Source of the DNA: Sediminivirga luteola
GTDB lineage: Bacteria > Actinomycetota > Actinomycetes > Actinomycetales > Brevibacteriaceae
Assembly: GCF_014639315.1 (NCBI RefSeq)
Contig: NZ_BMFY01000013.1
Coordinates: forward strand, 62,001-126,000
Direction: 5' to 3'
Length of the DNA: 64,000 nt
The notes below the pieces were generated by a model. It saw only the letters and a list, made by a program, of their open reading frames with translations, did not search any database and was not told the origin of the DNA. Shown one piece after another: positions 1 through 9,125 of this stretch. Made by a program: the position numbers and the translations under genes. Position 1 is the stretch's first letter, and every line of letters begins with the position of its first letter.

Positions 1-37
1 CCCGGATACCCCACGGCGCGGGTCGCGGGAACGCCCG

Positions 38-80
38 AGAGCCACGTTCCTTCGCCTTCAACGGCGAGGTACGTGGCTCT
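38..80 (+). terminator. Long hairpin, probable terminator of a gene left of the window
   Basis: A perfect 10-bp inverted repeat (AGAGCCACGT at 38-47, ACGTGGCTCT at 71-80) encloses a second stem (TCGCC at 52-56, GGCGA at 63-67), and is followed by a pyrimidine run TCTCTT. This two-part stem is much stronger than chance. It most likely ends a transcript entering from outside the window, though the upstream gene is not visible. Confidence 0.5.
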
Positions 81-101
81 TCTCTTGCCCGCTCTCGTCC
101 A

Positions 102-126
102 GGGGCCTTACAGCCCGCCCCTTTTT
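102..126 (+). terminator. Rho-independent terminator facing the ParA-like gene
   Basis: A short stem (GGGGC at 103-106 region pairing with GCCCC near 117-121) is followed directly by TTTTT at 122-126, the classical + strand terminator layout. It lies against the 3' end of the minus-strand ParA-like gene, so it would stop + strand transcription before it runs antisense into that gene. Confidence 0.45.
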
Positions 127-931
127 AGGCGCCGCGGTCCCGGCGGCGCATCTGACCGGCGCGCAGGGCGCGTTCCAGCAGTTCGTCGAATCCGGCGGCC
201 AGCTGCGCGGAGGTCTCGCCGGGCCAGGAGTGGATCGGCCGGGCCGAGCCCTGGGCCTGCTGCAGCACGGAGCGCTCCGGCACGGACGGGGAGAGCACGA
301 GCGGACCGAACATCTCCTTGAGTTCGTTGATCCGGTACTCGTGCTCCAGCGAGTTCGTCCGCACTCGGTTGACCACGATGCCCAGCGGCTGGAGCTGCCG
401 GGCCAGGCGGCGCTTGACCTCGTCGGCGGCGCGCAGGGCGCGGTCGGCGGCGGCGACGGAGAACAGACCCGGTTCGGTCACCACGGCCACCCGGTGGCTC
501 GCCACCCAGGCGGCGCGGGTGAGGCCGCCCAGGGACGGCGGGCAGTCGATCAGGACGAGCCGGTACGACTGGTCCGTCCGCGCCAGAGCCTCCTTGAGCC
601 GGCGCAGGTACTTCTCCGAGAGGCTGGGCCGGTCGAACTCGGCCGAACGGGGGGAACCGGGGATGACGTCCAGGTGCCCCCGCTTGCCCTCGGACCAGCC
701 GCTGGGCGTGATCGCCTGCTGGATGGTCCGGGGCCGCGGCGAGAGCAGGACGTCGGCGACGTCCATCTCCGCGCTGACCGGCACGTCCAGGCCGGTTGAG
801 ACATCCGCCTGGGGATCCATGTCGATCACCAGCGTGGGCACGCCCCTGGCGTGCGCCGCGGAGGCCAGGCCGAGGGTGATGGAGGTCTTCCCGACTCCGC
901 CTTTGAGGCTGCTCAGACTGAGGACTAACAC
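125..931 (-). CDS. ParA/Soj-like ATPase (orphan)
   Basis: A 268-residue P-loop ATPase of the ParA/MinD superfamily. The deviant Walker A KGGVGKT lies within ten or so residues of the proposed GTG start, followed by the IDMDPQAD switch I region and LVLIDCPPSLG (Walker B). Such proteins dimerise on ATP and move DNA or protein cargo. No ParB gene or clear parS site is seen nearby, so it is probably not the main chromosome-partition ATPase. It follows sbcC on the same strand by about 40 bp. The frame stays open upstream to an ATG at 1000, but that would overlap sbcC and add a basic tail not expected in the family. No clear ribosome site decides the start, so GTG 931 is a best guess. Confidence 0.8.
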   Translation of the reverse strand: MLVLSLSSLKGGVGKTSITLGLASAAHARGVPTLVIDMDPQADVSTGLDVPVSAEMDVADVLLSPRPRTIQQAITPSGWSEGKRGHLDVIPGSPRSAEFDRPSLSEKYLRRLKEALARTDQSYRLVLIDCPPSLGGLTRAAWVASHRVAVVTEPGLFSVAAADRALRAADEVKRRLARQLQPLGIVVNRVRTNSLEHEYRINELKEMFGPLVLSPSVPERSVLQQAQGSARPIHSWPGETSAQLAAGFDELLERALRAGQMRRRDRGA

Positions 932-968
932 GAGTCCAACCGTATACGATCCAGGCCCCCGGCCGCCG

Positions 969-3900
969 TCATGACGCACCCTCCGTACCAGCCGGCGCAC
1001 CGAGATCCGCGCCGGTGAACTCCACCCGCGAGCCGGCCGGGGACGGGACGACTCTCAGCGCCACCGGGATGACCTGCCGGAGTTCGGGGACGTGCGAGAT
1101 CACTCCCACGGTGCGGCCGCCGTCGCGCAGATCGTCGAGGATCCGCAGCACTTCCTCCAGGGCCTCCGGATCGAGCGTGCCGAAGCCCTCGTCGATGAAC
1201 AGCGTCTCCAGCTGCCGGCCGCCCTGCTCGGCGGTCACCGTGTCGGCCAGGCCCAGAGCCAGGGCGAGGGACGCCTGGAACGTCTCCCCGCCGGACAGCG
1301 TCCGCGGATCCCTTCGGGTGCCCGAGTATGCGTCGAGCACCGCCAGCCCCAGGCCGGAGCGGGTGTCCCCGCGGGCCCGCTCCTCCTCGTGCGCCAGCCG
1401 GTACCGCCCGCGGCTCATGACCGCCAGCCGTTCGCTGGCGGCGGCAATGGTCCGTTCGAACTGGGCCAGGAGCGCAAAGGAGGTCAGGGTCATCCGGCGG
1501 GCATTGGCGCCCGTGCCGGTGACGATCTGCCCGAGCTCGCTCCGCCCGGCCAGCTCCGCCAGCCGGGCGTCCTCGGCGGCGGCGCCGGCGCCGAACCCCT
1601 CGCGCACCCGCACGAGGCGATCCACGCGGGCCTGCGCGGTGCGGAAGGCGAAGCGAGCCTGTTCGGCGTGCTCGGAGGCCCGGGCGAACTCCTGGCGGGC
1701 GGCCTGAAGCAGATGCTCGAGTTCCTGGATGCTGTGGCGCTCCGCCTCGGCGGGTTCGACCCAGGCCGCGGCGCGCTGCCGGGCGACCGACTCGCGGAGC
1801 GCATCGCGGCGAGCCAGCTGCGCGGACAGCGTGGTGACGTGCTCGGCCTCCAGGACAGCCTCCCGGACGGCGTCGTCGTCGGCCAGGCCGGCCGCGCGCC
1901 GGGCCTCGGCAGCGTCCTCGGCGGCGGCGGCCGCGGACCGTTCGGCTTCGTCGAGGCGGACCTGCGCCGTCCCGAGTTCCTTCAGCACGGCGATGTGCTC
2001 GGCTGCCTGCGCCTGCAGCGTCCCGGACGATTCGCCCGGCGCGGGGCGGTCCGTGGCCTGGCCGGCGGCGGCCAGGGCCGCGCGCAGCTCCGAGTGCCTG
2101 GCCTGCAGCGCCTGCTGGCACTGATCCGCCCGCGCCTCGGCGGCGGCGTAGCCGATCTCGGCGGTCCGGGCCCGCTCCTGGGCCCGCCCGGCCGCCTCGC
2201 TGCGGGCCTGTGCGTCGGCGAGCGCCTGCATGGCCGTCTCGGCACGTTGCTGTGCTGCGGTGAGTTCGTCCAGGGCATCGTCGGCGGAGCGGACCTCGCC
2301 CTCGCGTTCCAGGGCCGCGAGCTCCGCGGCGAGCTCAAGGCTGCGCGCGCGACATTCATCCCGGTGCGCTGCGGCCTGCGCCGCCAGCGCTGCGGCCTCC
2401 TCTTCCTCGGTGGCGCCCACGGCGTCCTCGGCCGGCTCGGCGGGCGCGGGATGGGCAGAGCTGCCGCAGACCGGACAGGGGCACCCCGGTTCCAGGTCGC
2501 GGGCGAGTTCGGCGGCCATCCCGGCGATGCGGCGCCCGCGCAGCGCTGCGACCAGATCCGCCGCCCGGTCGTACTGCTCCTCGGCGGCACGGGCCCGCTG
2601 CGCGGCGAGGGAACCGGCGGCGGACAGCTCAGCGTGCCGCTCGGCGCGCCCGGCGGCGGCCTGCGCGTCGGCGAGTCGCTCCTGCGCCTCGCGGACCGCA
2701 GATTCGCACGTGAGCTCCTGCGCGGCGGCGTCATCCGCCCGGATCGCCGCGGCGGCCTGCCGTGCGGCCTCGAGCTCGGCGCGTGCCTCGTCGAGCGCCC
2801 GGTTCCGTTCCCGTGCCTGCGCCGCTGCCTCATCGACGCCCCGGCTGGCCTCCGTCACCGTCTGCCAGGCGGTCAGCGCCTTCTCCCGTGCCGGCGGGTC
2901 CGTGCACACGGCATCGTCCAGACCGAGCCGGCCGGCCCGTTGCCGCGCTTCGTGGTACTCCCGTGCGGCCCGGTCCCTGGCCGCGGCGAGTTCCTCCGCA
3001 TGCCGGAGCAGTGGAAGCACGCCCCGTGCCTCGTGATGCGCCTTCAGAAGCGCATCCGCCTCGGCGGCGCCGGATTCCAGCCCGGCGAGTTCCTGCTCCT
3101 CGGCGTGCAGCTCCGCCAGCCGGTGCAGCGCTTCCATGCGGGCCTGGAGCTCCTGGACGGACCCGGCGGCCGCGCGTTCGAGCGCCACGGCGCCCTCCGC
3201 GGCGAGCCCGGCGGTGACGGCGAACTCCCGGGTGTCCTGCTCCAGCAGATGCAGGTGAGCGAGCACCTCCTGCCGGTCCAGGCGCTCCAGCGCCGCGGCC
3301 GGGAGGTCGATGGCGGTGCTGGCGTGTTCCGCCGCCCGGGTGAGCAGATCGCTCCAGGCCTGCCGGTGGGCCTCGGTCTCCCGCCGGGCCTCCTTGCCCC
3401 GTTCGGCCAGGAGTTCCTGCGCCCGCTGGAACCGTTCGGTGCCGAAGAGGCGCTGCAGGATCGGTTCGCGGTCCTGGGCAGGCGCGCGCAGGAACCGGGC
3501 GAAATCCCCCTGGGGCAGCATGATGATCCGCTGGAACTGCTCCGCGCTCAAGCCGGCGGCCTGGCCGATGATCTCGCCGGCCTCCTGCATATTGCGCGTG
3601 CCCTCGTCGTGAATTCCCGGGGTGGTCTCCTTCAGCTGGACGAAGGCACGGTTGACCGTGGTGCCCCGTCCGGACTTCTTGGGCCGTTCGTAGGCCGGGC
3701 CCCGGCGCACGATGAAGCTGCGTTCCCCGGCGGCGAACTCCAGCTCGACGTAGGTCTGTGCCTCCGGGGCAGCGAGATGGCTGCGCAGCTGAGCGGCGGC
3801 CTGCCGTTCCCCGGGGACGCGGCCGTAGAGCGCGAAACTGATCGCGTCCAGGAGGGTGGTCTTCCCCGCCCCGGTGGGACCGTGCAGGAGGAACAGCCCC

Positions 3901-3983
3901 TGCGAGGCCAGCCGGTCGAGGTCCAGGGCGATCCGGCCGGCGAAGGGACCGAAAGCGCTCAGCTCCAGGCGGCTGAACCTCAT
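969..3983 (-). CDS. sbcC: Nuclease subunit SbcC (Rad50-like ATPase)
   Basis: A 1004-residue SMC-type protein, the ATPase and coiled-coil partner of SbcD in the Mre11-Rad50-like complex that cleaves hairpins and processes double-strand breaks. The N-terminus carries Walker A GPTGAGKT (residues 35-42). Long Ala/Glu/Arg-rich coiled coils flank a zinc hook CPVC near residue 502. The C-terminal half has the ABC signature LSGGETFQ and Walker B LFIDEGFGTLD. Its ATG overlaps the TGA of sbcD in an ATGA arrangement, showing translational coupling. The frame is open upstream to 4145 but that region lies within sbcD and is not part of the protein. Confidence 0.96.
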   Translation of the reverse strand: MRFSRLELSAFGPFAGRIALDLDRLASQGLFLLHGPTGAGKTTLLDAISFALYGRVPGERQAAAQLRSHLAAPEAQTYVELEFAAGERSFIVRRGPAYERPKKSGRGTTVNRAFVQLKETTPGIHDEGTRNMQEAGEIIGQAAGLSAEQFQRIIMLPQGDFARFLRAPAQDREPILQRLFGTERFQRAQELLAERGKEARRETEAHRQAWSDLLTRAAEHASTAIDLPAAALERLDRQEVLAHLHLLEQDTREFAVTAGLAAEGAVALERAAAGSVQELQARMEALHRLAELHAEEQELAGLESGAAEADALLKAHHEARGVLPLLRHAEELAAARDRAAREYHEARQRAGRLGLDDAVCTDPPAREKALTAWQTVTEASRGVDEAAAQARERNRALDEARAELEAARQAAAAIRADDAAAQELTCESAVREAQERLADAQAAAGRAERHAELSAAGSLAAQRARAAEEQYDRAADLVAALRGRRIAGMAAELARDLEPGCPCPVCGSSAHPAPAEPAEDAVGATEEEEAAALAAQAAAHRDECRARSLELAAELAALEREGEVRSADDALDELTAAQQRAETAMQALADAQARSEAAGRAQERARTAEIGYAAAEARADQCQQALQARHSELRAALAAAGQATDRPAPGESSGTLQAQAAEHIAVLKELGTAQVRLDEAERSAAAAAEDAAEARRAAGLADDDAVREAVLEAEHVTTLSAQLARRDALRESVARQRAAAWVEPAEAERHSIQELEHLLQAARQEFARASEHAEQARFAFRTAQARVDRLVRVREGFGAGAAAEDARLAELAGRSELGQIVTGTGANARRMTLTSFALLAQFERTIAAASERLAVMSRGRYRLAHEEERARGDTRSGLGLAVLDAYSGTRRDPRTLSGGETFQASLALALGLADTVTAEQGGRQLETLFIDEGFGTLDPEALEEVLRILDDLRDGGRTVGVISHVPELRQVIPVALRVVPSPAGSRVEFTGADLGAPAGTEGAS

Positions 3984-5104
3984 GCGCGTGCTTCCAGCAT
4001 CGCCTCGGCGAAAGCCCGACGTTGCGCGGTGCCGGCGGGGTTGCCGGTCACGTGCCGCAGGTAGGCGCTGAAGATCTCTTCGTCGCTGGGACCGGAGCCG
4101 GCGCCGAGGCGGGTGGCCGGGGCGGCCGGCAACCGGGAGGTCCACTCCAGATGGACCAGATGGGCGAAGCGCTCCCGCAACCGCGCCATGGCGTGGGGGA
4201 CCCGGGCGGTGTCGTCGAGCCGGGCGGAGACGAAAGCGCCCTCGGCGAAGGCGAAGGCGGGGTCCGTGCGCAGCTGCTCGAACGATCCTTCCAGCACTGC
4301 CAGCGGCCGGCCCGCCGGCACCGGGATCTGCTCGAGCTCCAGCTCGCCGGCCTCGCCCAGCTCGACGAGGGAGACCGTCTTGGGCACGCCGGCCTCGGAG
4401 AACGAGTAGGGCAGGGGCGACCCCGAGTACCGCACCGCGGAGGTGATCGCCTGCGGCCGGTGCACATGGCCCAGCGCGGTGTAGTCGAAGGGGGTGAAGA
4501 CCGAGGCGCCCGCATTGCCGAGGCCGCCGACGGAGACATCGCGTTCCGAATCGCTCGGCGTGGCTCCCGTGATGAAGGCGTGCGCGAGGACCACGGACCG
4601 GTGCGGCAGCGTGTCCCGGCCTGCGAGGATGCGCTCGACCGCCGCCGTCAGGACCGCTTGATGCGTCCGGTGCGCCGCTCCGAGATCCCGCCAGACGAGG
4701 CCGGGCTCCAGATAGGGGATGCCGTACACCTCAACCGGGCCGTGGGCGTCCTCCAGCCGGACCGGATCAGCGATGTCCGCCGGGACGGTGCGCAGGTGCA
4801 GCCCGGCGCGGGCGAATCGACGGCGGCCGTACCCCAGGCGGGGACCGGAATCGTGGTTTCCGGAGCTGATCACCACCTGCGCGCCGGTCTCCAGCAGCGC
4901 GTCCACGGCGTCGTCGAACATCGCGATCACCTCAGGGCCCGGCAGCGCGCGGTCGTAGACATCGCCGGCCACGAGTACCGCGTCCACCTGGTGCGAGGCG
5001 GCCTCGCGCACGAGGAACTCCAGGAAATCCCGCTGGAACCGGCGCATATCGGCGCCGTGGAAGGTGCGGCCCAGATGCCAGTCGGAGGTGTGGATGAAGC
5101 GCAT
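3980..5104 (-). CDS. sbcD: Exonuclease subunit SbcD (Mre11-like)
   Basis: A 374-residue calcineurin-like metallophosphoesterase, the nuclease partner of SbcC. The metal-binding motifs are at the N-terminus: HTSDWHLG (residues 5-12), VAGDVYD and SSGNHDS, followed by LAHAFITG and ALGHVH, all typical of SbcD/Mre11. The length is normal. It is the first gene of the sbcD-sbcC unit. There is no Shine-Dalgarno sequence before the ATG; instead a -10-like TAGGCT lies six bases upstream, suggesting a leaderless mRNA. It diverges from the pyruvate carboxylase gene. Confidence 0.96.
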   Translation of the reverse strand: MRFIHTSDWHLGRTFHGADMRRFQRDFLEFLVREAASHQVDAVLVAGDVYDRALPGPEVIAMFDDAVDALLETGAQVVISSGNHDSGPRLGYGRRRFARAGLHLRTVPADIADPVRLEDAHGPVEVYGIPYLEPGLVWRDLGAAHRTHQAVLTAAVERILAGRDTLPHRSVVLAHAFITGATPSDSERDVSVGGLGNAGASVFTPFDYTALGHVHRPQAITSAVRYSGSPLPYSFSEAGVPKTVSLVELGEAGELELEQIPVPAGRPLAVLEGSFEQLRTDPAFAFAEGAFVSARLDDTARVPHAMARLRERFAHLVHLEWTSRLPAAPATRLGAGSGPSDEEIFSAYLRHVTGNPAGTAQRRAFAEAMLEARA

Positions 5105-5110
5105 GGCCCC

Positions 5111-5116
5111 AGCCTA
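5111..5116 (-). promoter_or_regulatory. Probable -10 element of leaderless sbcD
   Basis: TAGGCT reads on the minus strand, 6 bp before the sbcD ATG, with no ribosome-binding sequence between. The -35 region is weak. The same layout recurs before many genes in this window. Confidence 0.45.
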
Positions 5117-5204
5117 GGTCAGGGGGCGGACAACGGTTCCGGTACATTAGCGTCCAGACCTGCACGGTGTGTCGCCGACGACACTGGACGAAAGAGTTCC
5201 CTAG

Positions 5205-8200
5205 ATGTTCTCGAAGATCCTGGTTGCCAATCGAGGTGAGATCGCAGTCCGCGCGTTCCGCGCCGCCTACGAGCTCGGAGCCCGCACGGTGGCGGTGTTC
5301 CCGCATGAGGACAGGAACTCCGAGCACCGGCTGAAGGCGGACGAGTCCTACCAGATCGGTGAGATCGGCCATCCGGTGCGCGCCTACCTCGATGTGGACG
5401 AGATCATGCGGGTGGCCAAGGAGTCCGGCGCCGACGCGATCTACCCCGGCTACGGATTCCTGTCCGAGAACCCGGGCCTCGCCCGTGCCTGCGCCGAGGC
5501 CGGCATCACCTTCATCGGCCCCCGCGCCGATGTGCTCGAGCTGGCCGGCAACAAGGTGCAGGCGCTGGACACCGCCCGCAAGGCCGGGATCCCGGTACTC
5601 GCCTCCACCCGGCCGTCCTCCGACCTCGACAGCCTCCTGGCGGAGGCCGAGGGCCTGGAGTTCCCGCTGTTCGTGAAGGCCGTCGCCGGCGGTGGCGGCC
5701 GCGGCATGCGCCGGGTCGACTCGGCCCAGAAGCTTCCCGAGGCGCTACGGGCGGCGATGCGCGAGGCCGAGGGTGCCTTCGGCGATCCCACCGTGTTCAT
5801 CGAGCAGGCGGTGCAACGGCCCCGGCACATCGAGGTCCAGATCCTGGCCGACAACGACGCCAACGCCATCCACCTGTTCGAGCGCGACTGCTCGGTCCAG
5901 CGCCGGCACCAGAAGGTCGTGGAGATCGCCCCGGCACCGAATCTGGACGAGGAGGTCCGGCAGGCGCTGCACCGCGATGCGCTGACCTTCGCCCGCGCCC
6001 TGGGCTACCAGAACGCCGGCACGGTGGAGTTCCTGCTGGAGACCGCCGGTCCACGGGCCGGGAAGCACGTGTTCATCGAGATGAACCCGCGCATCCAGGT
6101 GGAGCACACGGTCACCGAGGAGATCACCGATGTGGACCTGGTGCAGTCCCAGATGCGGATCGCCGCGGGGGAACGGCTGGCCGACCTCGGCCTGCAGCAG
6201 GACAGCATCGCGGTGAAGGCCGCGGCGCTGCAGTGCCGGATCACCACTGAGGACCCGGCGAACTCCTTCCGGCCCGACACCGGCACCATCACCGCCTATC
6301 GCTCCGCCGGCGGCGCGGGCGTGCGCCTCGACGGCGGGACCGCGCACGCCGGTGCCGAGGTCAGCGCCCACTTCGACTCGATGCTGGTGAAGCTGACCTG
6401 CCGCGGGCGGACGTTCCCCGAGGCGGTCAACCGGGCCCGCCGCGCGCTGGCGGAGTTCCGCATCCGCGGCGTGGCCTCGAACATCACCTTCCTGCAGGCG
6501 GTGCTGGAGGACGCCTCCTTCATCGCGGGGGACCTGAGCACGCTGTTCATCGACGAGCGGCCCGAGCTGCTGCACGCGAAATCCAGTGCGGACCGCGGTT
6601 CCAAGCTGCTGCGCTTCCTGGCCGATGTCACGGTCAACCGGCCGCACGGCCAGTCCGACCTGCAGGTGCGCCCGGAGGAGAAACTGCCGCAGATCGACCT
6701 CACCCAGGAACCGCCGGCGGGCTCGCGCCAGCGCCTGCTCCAGCTCGGCCCGGAGGGCTTCGCGGCGGATCTGCGCCAGCGGCGCGGCGTGGGCATCACC
6801 GACACCACCTTCCGCGACGCCCACCAGTCGCTGCTGGCCACCCGGGTGCGCACCCGGGACCTGCTGGCCGCCGCGCCCTACGTCGCCCGGCTCACGCCGG
6901 AGCTGCTGAGCGTGGAGTGCTGGGGCGGGGCCACCTACGACGTGGCGCTGCGCTTCCTGGGAGAGGACCCCTGGGAGCGGCTGGCCAAGCTCCGCGAGGA
7001 GATGCCCAATATCGCCCTGCAGATGCTGCTGCGCGGGCGCAACACCGTCGGGTACACGCCTTATCCCACAGCCGTGACCGACGCCTTCGTGGAGGAGGCG
7101 ACGGCCACCGGCATCGACATCTTCCGGATCTTCGACGCCCTCAACGACGTGGAGCAGATGCGCCCGGCCATCGAGGCGGTGCGCGGCACCGGCACGGCCG
7201 TGGCGGAGGTCGCGCTGTGCTACACCTCGGATCTGAACGATCCCGGCGAGAAGCTCTACACCCTGGACTACTACCTGCGCCTGGCCGAGCGGATCGTCGA
7301 GGCCGGCGCCCACGTCCTGGCGATCAAGGATATGGCCGGCCTGCTGCGGCCGGCCGCGGCCGAGCGCCTCGTGAGCGCGCTGCGGGAGAACTTCGACCTG
7401 CCGGTCCATGTGCATACGCACGACACGGCCGGCGGGCAGCTTGCGACCCTGCTGGCCGCCGCCCGCGCCGGCGCCGATGCGGTCGACGCCGCCTCGGCCT
7501 CCATGGCCGGGACCACCAGCCAGCCCTCGCTCTCGGCGCTCGTGGCGGCCTTCTCGCACACCGAGTACGATTCGGGCGTCTCGCTCGACGCCGCCGGCGA
7601 TCTGGAACCGTACTGGGAGGCGGTTCGCAAGGTCTACCGTCCCTTCGAGTCGGGCCTGCCCGGCCCGACCGGGCGCGTCTACCACCATGAGATCCCCGGC
7701 GGCCAGCTCTCGAACCTGCGCCAGCAGGCTCAGGCGCTCGGACTGGGGGAGAAGTTCGAGCAGATCGAGGAGACCTACGCCGCCGCCAACCGGATGCTCG
7801 GCAACATCGTCAAGGTCACGCCGTCGTCGAAGGTGGTCGGCGACCTCGCCCTGCACCTGGTGGGCGCCGGCGTGGATCCGGCTGAGTTCGAGCAGAACCC
7901 GCAGGCCTATGACATTCCCGACTCGGTCATCGGGTTCCTCTCCGGCGAGCTCGGCGATCCGCCCGGCGGCTGGCCCGAGCCGTTCCGCAGCAAGGCGCTC
8001 GAAGGACGCACGGTCAAGCCGCAGATGGCCGATGTGCCCGAGGAGGACGCGGCGCTGCTGCGTGAGCCGGGCCGCACCCGGCAGGAGGCGCTCAACCGCC
8101 TGCTGTTCCCGCAGCCGACCAAGGAGTTCGAGCGGATGCGCTCCGAGTTCGGCGATGTCTCGGTGCTGGACACCCACGACTACCTCTACGGGCTGCTCGA

Positions 8201-8606
8201 GGGCGAGGAGCACACCATCGAGCTGGACAAGGGCAAGGAGCTGCTGGTCGGCGTCCAGGCGGTGGGCGCTCCCGACGAGCGCGGCATGCGCACGGTCATG
8301 TGCACGCTCAACGGGCATCTGCGCCCGCTCTCGGTGCGCGATCGCTCCGTGAAGGTGGACGTCAAACGCGCGGAGAAGGCGGATCCGGACGACAAGCGCC
8401 ATGTCGCCGCGCCGTTCGCCGGCGTGGTCACCCTGCAGGTGGAGGCGGGCCAGGCGGTCAAGGCCGGGGACACGGTCGCCACCATCGAGGCGATGAAGAT
8501 GGAGGCCTCCATCACCGCCGCCGTGGACGGCACCATCAGCCGGGTGGCGATCGGCCAGGTCCAGCAGCTCGAAGGCGGGGACCTGGTGGCGGTCATCGAT
8601 GGCTGA
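5205..8606 (+). CDS. pyc: Pyruvate carboxylase
   Basis: A 1133-residue biotin enzyme that carboxylates pyruvate to oxaloacetate, the main anaplerotic entry to the TCA cycle. The N-terminal biotin carboxylase domain (about 1-450) begins FSKILVANRGEIAVRAFRA and has a glycine-rich ATP loop AVAGGGGRGMRRV. The carboxyltransferase TIM barrel (about 535-800) starts DTTFRDAHQSLLATRVRT, followed by the conserved C-terminal linking domain. A biotinyl domain ends the protein with the target lysine in EAMKMEAS near residue 1098. The single-chain architecture and length match the alpha4 enzymes. The deformylase gene overlaps its last 8 bp, so the two are co-transcribed. Confidence 0.97.
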   Translation: MFSKILVANRGEIAVRAFRAAYELGARTVAVFPHEDRNSEHRLKADESYQIGEIGHPVRAYLDVDEIMRVAKESGADAIYPGYGFLSENPGLARACAEAGITFIGPRADVLELAGNKVQALDTARKAGIPVLASTRPSSDLDSLLAEAEGLEFPLFVKAVAGGGGRGMRRVDSAQKLPEALRAAMREAEGAFGDPTVFIEQAVQRPRHIEVQILADNDANAIHLFERDCSVQRRHQKVVEIAPAPNLDEEVRQALHRDALTFARALGYQNAGTVEFLLETAGPRAGKHVFIEMNPRIQVEHTVTEEITDVDLVQSQMRIAAGERLADLGLQQDSIAVKAAALQCRITTEDPANSFRPDTGTITAYRSAGGAGVRLDGGTAHAGAEVSAHFDSMLVKLTCRGRTFPEAVNRARRALAEFRIRGVASNITFLQAVLEDASFIAGDLSTLFIDERPELLHAKSSADRGSKLLRFLADVTVNRPHGQSDLQVRPEEKLPQIDLTQEPPAGSRQRLLQLGPEGFAADLRQRRGVGITDTTFRDAHQSLLATRVRTRDLLAAAPYVARLTPELLSVECWGGATYDVALRFLGEDPWERLAKLREEMPNIALQMLLRGRNTVGYTPYPTAVTDAFVEEATATGIDIFRIFDALNDVEQMRPAIEAVRGTGTAVAEVALCYTSDLNDPGEKLYTLDYYLRLAERIVEAGAHVLAIKDMAGLLRPAAAERLVSALRENFDLPVHVHTHDTAGGQLATLLAAARAGADAVDAASASMAGTTSQPSLSALVAAFSHTEYDSGVSLDAAGDLEPYWEAVRKVYRPFESGLPGPTGRVYHHEIPGGQLSNLRQQAQALGLGEKFEQIEETYAAANRMLGNIVKVTPSSKVVGDLALHLVGAGVDPAEFEQNPQAYDIPDSVIGFLSGELGDPPGGWPEPFRSKALEGRTVKPQMADVPEEDAALLREPGRTRQEALNRLLFPQPTKEFERMRSEFGDVSVLDTHDYLYGLLEGEEHTIELDKGKELLVGVQAVGAPDERGMRTVMCTLNGHLRPLSVRDRSVKVDVKRAEKADPDDKRHVAAPFAGVVTLQVEAGQAVKAGDTVATIEAMKMEASITAAVDGTISRVAIGQVQQLEGGDLVAVIDG

Positions 8607-9090
8607 ACGGGAGATCCGGCTGTTCGGGGACCCTGTGCTCAAGACCCCGGCAGCCACGGTCACCGTCTTCGATGATGCGCTGAAGGACCTCGTCCGGGAC
8701 CTGCTGGACACCACCGCGCTGCCGAACCGGGCGGGCGTCGCGGCACCGCAGATCGGCGTCTCGCAACGGGTGTTCGCCTATCACATCGAGGGCCGGACCG
8801 GATATGTCGTGAACCCGGAGATCGTCGAGCTCTCCGGCGAGAAACGCGAGATCGGGGAGGGATGCCTCTCGGTGCCCGAGCTGTGGTTCCCCACGCCCCG
8901 GTACGAGCGCGCCGTCGTGCGCGGCGTGGACGCTGACGGGGAGCCCGTCACCCTGGAGGGCGAAGGGCTGATGGCGCAGATGCTCCAGCACGAGACGGAC
9001 CACCTGGACGGCTACGTCTACCTGGACCGGCTGGAGCGCGAGCACCGGAAGGCGGCGCTGCGCCAGGTCCGGCAGTCCGCCTGGTTCTAA
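8599..9090 (+). CDS. def: Peptide deformylase
   Basis: A 163-residue metalloenzyme that removes the N-formyl group from new proteins. All three family motifs are present: GVAAPQIG (I), EGCLSVPE (II, metal-binding Cys) and QHETDHLDG (III, HExxD with two metal-binding His and the catalytic Glu). The ATG lies inside the last codons of pyc, an overlap suggesting translational coupling. A deformylase paralogue elsewhere in the genome is possible, since actinobacteria often keep more than one. Confidence 0.95.
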   Translation: MAEREIRLFGDPVLKTPAATVTVFDDALKDLVRDLLDTTALPNRAGVAAPQIGVSQRVFAYHIEGRTGYVVNPEIVELSGEKREIGEGCLSVPELWFPTPRYERAVVRGVDADGEPVTLEGEGLMAQMLQHETDHLDGYVYLDRLEREHRKAALRQVRQSAWF

Positions 9091-9125
9091 CCGGTCCCAG
9101 CGCGGTGTGAGACGCTGCCGCCCGC

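Noticed and set aside
1092-4064. Open frame of 990 codons on the plus strand
   Set aside because: It is antisense to sbcC; composition is Arg/Gly/Pro-rich without domain motifs, an artefact of GC-rich third positions.
5745-8714. Open frame of 989 codons on the minus strand
   Set aside because: It is antisense to pyruvate carboxylase, whose motifs are complete.
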